From positions 1-34,124 of the forward strand of contig JAJPXB010000041.1 in assembly GCA_021205695.1 (NCBI GenBank): a DNA stretch of 34,124 bases. Direction: 5' to 3'. Made by a program: the position numbers and the translations under genes. The stretch comes from Clostridiales bacterium (GTDB lineage Bacteria > Bacillota > Clostridia > Oscillospirales > Oscillospiraceae). The notes beneath the pieces were generated by a model, which had not been told where the DNA came from, did not search any database, and was given only the letters and a program-made list of their open reading frames with translations. Below, piece after piece: positions 31,220 to 34,124 of the stretch (its first letter is position 1; the number at the start of each line of letters is the position of its first letter).

Positions 31220-32383
31220 CTACTGCTCCAGCACCACTGTCCGGGCGATATTCTCCAGACACTGAGCTGTCAGAGTGACGGTCATCGCCCCGCCCGTGTC
31301 TGTGACCTCCCACTGGGTACTCAGGATCTCTCCCTCTCCCACCATGGCCTCCAGCCGCTGGGTCAGGGCGTCCCGGAGCAGCTGCTCCGCCCAGTCCGGG
31401 TCGACCGCCCCGGTCTCATCGCTCCAGCTCTGCCAGGTGGTTTTCCACACACCAAAGGGAAGCGTCGTGCCGTCCGAGAGGGTCAGGGGATATAGTATTG
31501 CTATTTTATCACATCTCCTATCCAGATTGCTACTGTTTCCGTAAAAATTGAGCCGATTCTTCAAAAATTCCACCGACCAGCCCTCAGTGACCGCCCCGTT
31601 TTCGTCCAAAACCAGCGTCTCCAGCGGGGTGACGGCGGAGAGGGTGCGCCGGGTGATGGCCCATACCTCCCCCGCCGCCCGAACCTGCTGGGTGGCCCAG
31701 ACCGTGCCGCTGCCGTCCCCCAGCTCGTGCTTCAGCAGCCCGGAGACCAGCACCTCCCCGGCCAGCACCGCCTGGCCCTCCTCCACCACCGTCCGGCCCG
31801 CTGTCACGTCCAGCCTGACGATCACTCCGTCCCGGGCCGCCGCCAGATCTGCCGCCCGCTCGTCCACCACCTCCGGCACCGGGTCCGCCTCCCGGACGAT
31901 GACTGTAGCCCGGATGCCGGAGATGTTCACCGTGAGGAAGCTCAGCTCCTCCATCTCCATAAGCATCCGGTTGGAGAGGGCACGCACGTCCACCCCCGGG
32001 CCATAGCTCCCCACTCCGAAGCCCTCGCTCTGGAGCGTGGCCAGAATCTCCGAGGCAGAGACGGTTTCATTTCCCTGCACCTCCACCACCAGGACAAATT
32101 GGCTGAGCACTCCAAAGAGCAGCGTCAGGGCGATCAGCCCCACCCCCATGCCATACCGTCGGCGGCATTGCAACAGCAGTGCCGGGAGACCGCCCCGGCC
32201 TGTCTCCTTCGTCTCGCACCCGGCTTTTTCCGCCAGCTCCCTGGCCCGTCTCACGTTCCACAGGGCGAGCGTCACCCTCGCCCTGTGCTCCTCCTGTGTC
32301 TCTACATCCCACAGGCCCAGTCCGGCGGCGGCGCAGATGTTGAAAAATCGCTCCAGGAAAGGCCCCCAGACCTCCAGCGTCAC
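31220..32383 (-). CDS. yqfD: YqfD sporulation protein, 5' end shifted out of frame
   Basis: A 387-residue membrane protein of the stage IV/YqfD family, needed for sporulation in Bacillus and normally under sigma-E with yqfC. The N-terminal domain (1-65) contains LEVWGPFLERFFNIC and GLGLWDVE. A membrane helix spans about 80-100, and a large outside domain with beta repeats follows (EVQGNETVSASEIL, GIRATVIVREADPVPEVVDE). As written the frame can only start at GTG 32383, which has just GGGGGA 3 bases upstream. The natural start appears to be ATG 32417, four bases after the yqfC stop; it encodes MRRAINWLRG and would join the main frame if a run of five G had four. Either a natural shift, slippage or a sequence error. 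Confidence 0.88.
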   Translation of the reverse strand: MTLEVWGPFLERFFNICAAAGLGLWDVETQEEHRARVTLALWNVRRARELAEKAGCETKETGRGGLPALLLQCRRRYGMGVGLIALTLLFGVLSQFVLVVEVQGNETVSASEILATLQSEGFGVGSYGPGVDVRALSNRMLMEMEELSFLTVNISGIRATVIVREADPVPEVVDERAADLAAARDGVIVRLDVTAGRTVVEEGQAVLAGEVLVSGLLKHELGDGSGTVWATQQVRAAGEVWAITRRTLSAVTPLETLVLDENGAVTEGWSVEFLKNRLNFYGNSSNLDRRCDKIAILYPLTLSDGTTLPFGVWKTTWQSWSDETGAVDPDWAEQLLRDALTQRLEAMVGEGEILSTQWEVTDTGGAMTVTLTAQCLENIARTVVLEQ

Positions 32384-32387
32384 CGTT

Positions 32388-32392
32388 CCCCC
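32388..32392 (-). other. Five-G run where the yqfD reading frame shifts
   Basis: On the minus strand the ATG at 32417 gives MRRAINWLRG and then leaves the yqfD frame. Dropping one G from the run at 32388-32392 gives LRG-TVTLEVWG, restoring an uninterrupted YqfD N-terminus with the family order W-x-x-G-x-V-x-LE-x-x-G. Confidence 0.7.
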
Positions 32393-32420
32393 TGAGCCAG
32401 TTGATCGCCCGTCGCATCCC

Positions 32421-32699
32421 CTACTCCAGGGTCAGTCCGGAGATATCACCGGAAATGCACAGGGTGTTGGCGTTCATCGAACGCAGCTCCAGCCCGCTCC
32501 CCCGGACGCAGACCACCAGACGTCCCCCGCTGATGTGGATCTCCTCCTCCCCATAGCTCAGGATGCCCCGGTGTCCCTCCATCCAGAACTCCCTGCTGCC
32601 CACCAGCTCCATCCGGGGCGTTCCGGCCACCACGTCCGCCGGCAGATCGAAGGTCTCCGCCGTCCGCTCCAGAAGATGCTCCCAGCGCCGTTCTCCCAT
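32421..32699 (-). CDS. yqfC: YqfC-family sporulation protein
   Basis: A 92-residue small protein. It begins WEHLLERTAETFDLPADVVAGTPRMELVG, followed by HRGILSYGEEEIHI, VVCVRGSGLELRSMNANTLCISGDI, which fits the YqfC family (a YabP/YqfC fold related to the spore coat protein YabP). In Bacillus it is a sigma-E gene in the mother cell, cotranscribed with yqfD. The start is ATG 32699, with a strong AAAAGGAGG 7-9 bases upstream; the frame is open further up without family resemblance. A sigma-E-like promoter lies at 32722-32750. It is first in the block yqfC-yqfD-phoH-ybeY-era. Confidence 0.92.
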   Translation of the reverse strand: MGERRWEHLLERTAETFDLPADVVAGTPRMELVGSREFWMEGHRGILSYGEEEIHISGGRLVVCVRGSGLELRSMNANTLCISGDISGLTLE

Positions 32700-32721
32700 G
32701 CTGACCCCCTCCTTTTGGGGT

Positions 32722-32750
32722 AGTCTATGCGTTCGGGGGCAGGGGCATGA
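32722..32750 (-). promoter_or_regulatory. Sigma-E-like promoter of yqfC
   Basis: Minus strand -35 TCATGCC (32744-32750), 14-bp spacer, -10 CATAGACT (32722-32729). This agrees with KMATATT-N14-CATACAMT at the core positions and has the exact spacer. Predicted transcription starts near 32715, at the edge of the Shine-Dalgarno, so the leader would be very short. Confidence 0.5.
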
Positions 32751-32840
32751 CGCGCTTTTCCCTCGCATCCGCGGTTTCACATATCGAAACCGGAATGGGC
32801 GTAAACATATCGTTTTTTGACAGGCCGGGGAGCGCTTCGG

Positions 32841-32867
32841 AGCCTTTGGTCGGAGGGCTGTTTTTTT
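32841..32867 (+). terminator. Terminator-like hairpin on the plus strand with no gene before it
   Basis: AGCCTT (32841-32846) and AGGGCT (32854-32859) form a 6-bp stem with one G-T pair over a 7-base loop, followed by G and seven T (32861-32867). It points away from yqfC. A perfect hairpin CGGTTTC/GAAACCG lies 50 bases upstream (32772-32792). Confidence 0.4.
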
Positions 32868-33018
32868 GCTTTTTATACCGTCTGATCCCGGATTTTCGGG
32901 CATGTGCCGTAAAGTAATAACGCCTTACAGGGTTTCGAGAAATAAACCTGTCATGTCCGACTTTTTGAGCAGTCAAATGCTAATTTTTACAAATTAACGA
33001 CCAATTTTGACATATCGG

Positions 33019-33046
33019 TTGAAATCCTTTGGTCAGATGGTATGCT
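33019..33046 (+). promoter_or_regulatory. Promoter of the LRR protein gene
   Basis: TTGAAA (33019-33024), 16-bp spacer, TATGCT (33041-33046). The start would be about 47 bases before the ATG at 33100. An overlapping TTGACA at 33007-33012 has no -10 at the right distance. Confidence 0.5.
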
Positions 33047-33099
33047 GGAAACAGCAAATGGTGAAACCATAACAGCCATTTCAGAAAGGAAGAGATACT

Positions 33100-34124
33100 A
33101 TGGAGAAAATCAAAAAAATCACGGCATTATTTCTGTCCCTGGCGCTTTTGCTGGCGCTGCTTCCGAGCACCGCTTGGGCGACGGAGGCGGAGGAACTGCC
33201 AGAGGAAACCGCCGTGACGGAAGACGCGGCAGAAGAAACGGACGAGGCTCAGGAGACGGCCCCTGAATCCTCTGTCTCGGTGGAGACAGAGGATGACGCA
33301 GCCTCCCAGACGGAGGAGGCAGACGAGGAGACCCTTGCGGAGAGCATCTACTCCGCCCTCTTCGGCACGGCTACCATTGCAGAAACCTCCAGCGGCTCCT
33401 GTGGGGAAAACCTGACGTGGGAGTTGGACGACAGCGGCACCCTGACCATCAGCGGGACGGGGGCGATGGAAGAATGGGAATATTACAGCGAAAGCGGATC
33501 ACCGTGGTACGATTGCAGTAGCGATATCAAATCGGTTGTCATTGAAGAGGGAGTCACCAACATCAGCAGTGGTGCGTTTGAGGACTGCTACAACCTGATT
33601 AGTGTCACCATAGCAAATAGCGTGACCAGCATTGGTGAGCAGGCGTTCCTCTACTGTGAAAGTTTGACCAGCATCACGATTGGGAATAGCGTGACCAGCA
33701 TTGGCGGCTATGCATTTTGTTGCTGCACGAGTCTGAGCAGTGTGACTATACCTGCCAGTGTGACCAGCATTGGCGAGGGTGCGTTTGATTCTTGCGATTT
33801 CCTGGAAATGGTATACTATGGCGGGACCCAGAGCGACTGGTCGGCAATTAGCATCGGTTCGTATAATGACTATCTGACGCAGGCCATCATCTATTTTGCT
33901 GACGGGACGACCGGCGGCGGTAAGGTTTGCGGCGACAATCTGACCTGGTCGCTGGACGATGACGGGACTCTGACCATCAGCGGCACTGGCGCTATGTGGG
34001 ATTTCTCCTATGACTCAGTGGAGGACTACTACGATGAGGAGACCGATGAGACATATTACACGTTGGAAACGGACATTCCTTGGTATGGACGTTATTTTAC
34101 ATCGGTTGTCATTGAAGACGGTGT
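33100..34124 (+). CDS. Secreted BspA-like leucine-rich-repeat protein (3' truncated by the window)
   Basis: The first 341 residues of a cell-surface or secreted protein that continues beyond the window. A Sec signal peptide (1-27, KIKKITALFLSLALLLALLP, AWA cleavage) is followed by a very acidic Glu/Thr/Ala region (28-90). A module CGENLTWELDDSGTLTISG (from residue 101) precedes LRR_5-type repeats of about 23 residues (VTSIGEQAFLYCESLTSITI, VTSIGGYAFCCCTSLSSVTI, VTSIGEGAFDSCDFL). The module recurs from residue 277. BspA-like proteins bind host matrix proteins or other bacteria in some species. ATG 33100 has AAAGGA about 9 bases upstream. G+C content is visibly lower than in its neighbours, and internal DNA repeats suggest expansion or recent acquisition. 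Confidence 0.92.
   Translation, partial: MEKIKKITALFLSLALLLALLPSTAWATEAEELPEETAVTEDAAEETDEAQETAPESSVSVETEDDAASQTEEADEETLAESIYSALFGTATIAETSSGSCGENLTWELDDSGTLTISGTGAMEEWEYYSESGSPWYDCSSDIKSVVIEEGVTNISSGAFEDCYNLISVTIANSVTSIGEQAFLYCESLTSITIGNSVTSIGGYAFCCCTSLSSVTIPASVTSIGEGAFDSCDFLEMVYYGGTQSDWSAISIGSYNDYLTQAIIYFADGTTGGGKVCGDNLTWSLDDDGTLTISGTGAMWDFSYDSVEDYYDEETDETYYTLETDIPWYGRYFTSVVIEDG
33531..33548 (+). repeat. 18-base exact repeat inside the LRR gene (first copy)
   Basis: ATCGGTTGTCATTGAAGA occurs here and again at 34101-34118, exactly 570 bases on, both encoding SVVIE in the strand that follows the DDGTLTISG module. The near-identical DNA shows that the module was duplicated recently. Confidence 0.8.

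Larger units (their letters stand above)
32700..33099. other. 400-base divergent spacer between yqfC and the LRR protein gene
   Basis: Contains the yqfC promoter (32722-32750), a perfect hairpin (32772-32792), a plus-strand terminator-like hairpin (32841-32867), an imperfect inverted repeat ACAGGGTTT/AAACCTGT (32927-32951), three copies of ACATATCG (32779, 32805, 33010) and the promoter of the LRR gene (33019-33046). No protein-coding frame was recognised. Confidence 0.5.

Overview
The window looks like chromosome from a spore-forming, low-oxygen gut-type clostridium of the Oscillospiraceae/Oscillospirales. The base composition is high in G+C for Firmicutes (about 60%). It carries Firmicute sporulation genes (spoIVB, yqfC, yqfD, a SpoVD-type penicillin-binding protein), the Firmicute block yqfC-yqfD-phoH-ybeY-era-yqzL-recO, a DivIVA-like protein beside coaD, and the tail of a large 2-hydroxyacyl-CoA dehydratase activase typical of amino-acid-fermenting clostridia. 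The taxonomic placement is inference from gene content and composition. No rRNA, tRNA, CRISPR array, insertion sequence or phage gene was recognised. Nearly everything is on the minus strand; only the first partial gene, comEA, an esterase and the last partial gene are on the plus strand.

Layout. 1-260: end of the activase-type protein. 344-3641: a response regulator/histidine kinase pair followed by a lipoprotein with four PepSY repeats; the regulator and lipoprotein promoters carry the same tandem 11-bp-spaced boxes, so this looks like a self-contained envelope-sensing regulon. 3887-5372: a small ComEA-like DNA-binding membrane protein and an HSL-type esterase. 5436-8330: SpoIVB peptidase, an Lrp/AsnC regulator and a membrane-anchored GH25 lysozyme. 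8439-19815: the division and cell wall (dcw) cluster, transcribed rsmH-ftsL-spoVD/pbp-mraY-ftsW-murG-murA-ftsQ and then ftsZ from its own promoter. mraZ, murE, murF, murD, murC and ftsA are not in it.

20178-24305: DivIVA-like coiled-coil protein, coaD, rsmD, a small membrane protein, uvrC (probably CTG start) and an HPr-like protein whose phosphorylatable His15 is Tyr while Ser46 is kept (Crh-like). 24523-32699: mutS2, recO, a YqzL-like small protein, a TraX-family membrane protein, era, ybeY, phoH, yqfD and yqfC. yqfD shows an apparent +1 shift in a run of five G near its 5' end. 33100-34124: the start of a secreted BspA-like leucine-rich-repeat protein of visibly lower G+C.

The genes group into wall synthesis and division (murA, murG, mraY, ftsW, pbp, ftsL, ftsQ, ftsZ, rsmH), endospore formation (spoIVB, yqfC, yqfD, probably the pbp), DNA repair (uvrC, mutS2, recO), ribosome and RNA maturation (rsmH, rsmD, era, ybeY, phoH) and envelope sensing (the two-component/PepSY unit). 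Sigma-E-like promoters with 14-bp spacers (TCATNNN-N14-CATAGNCT) precede both yqfC and the penicillin-binding protein gene, which would tie the latter to sporulation. I see no clearly new multi-gene system. The most interesting signals are the matched two-component/PepSY promoters, the promoter-plus-terminator arrangement before the penicillin-binding protein gene, the Tyr15 HPr-like protein and the yqfD frameshift.
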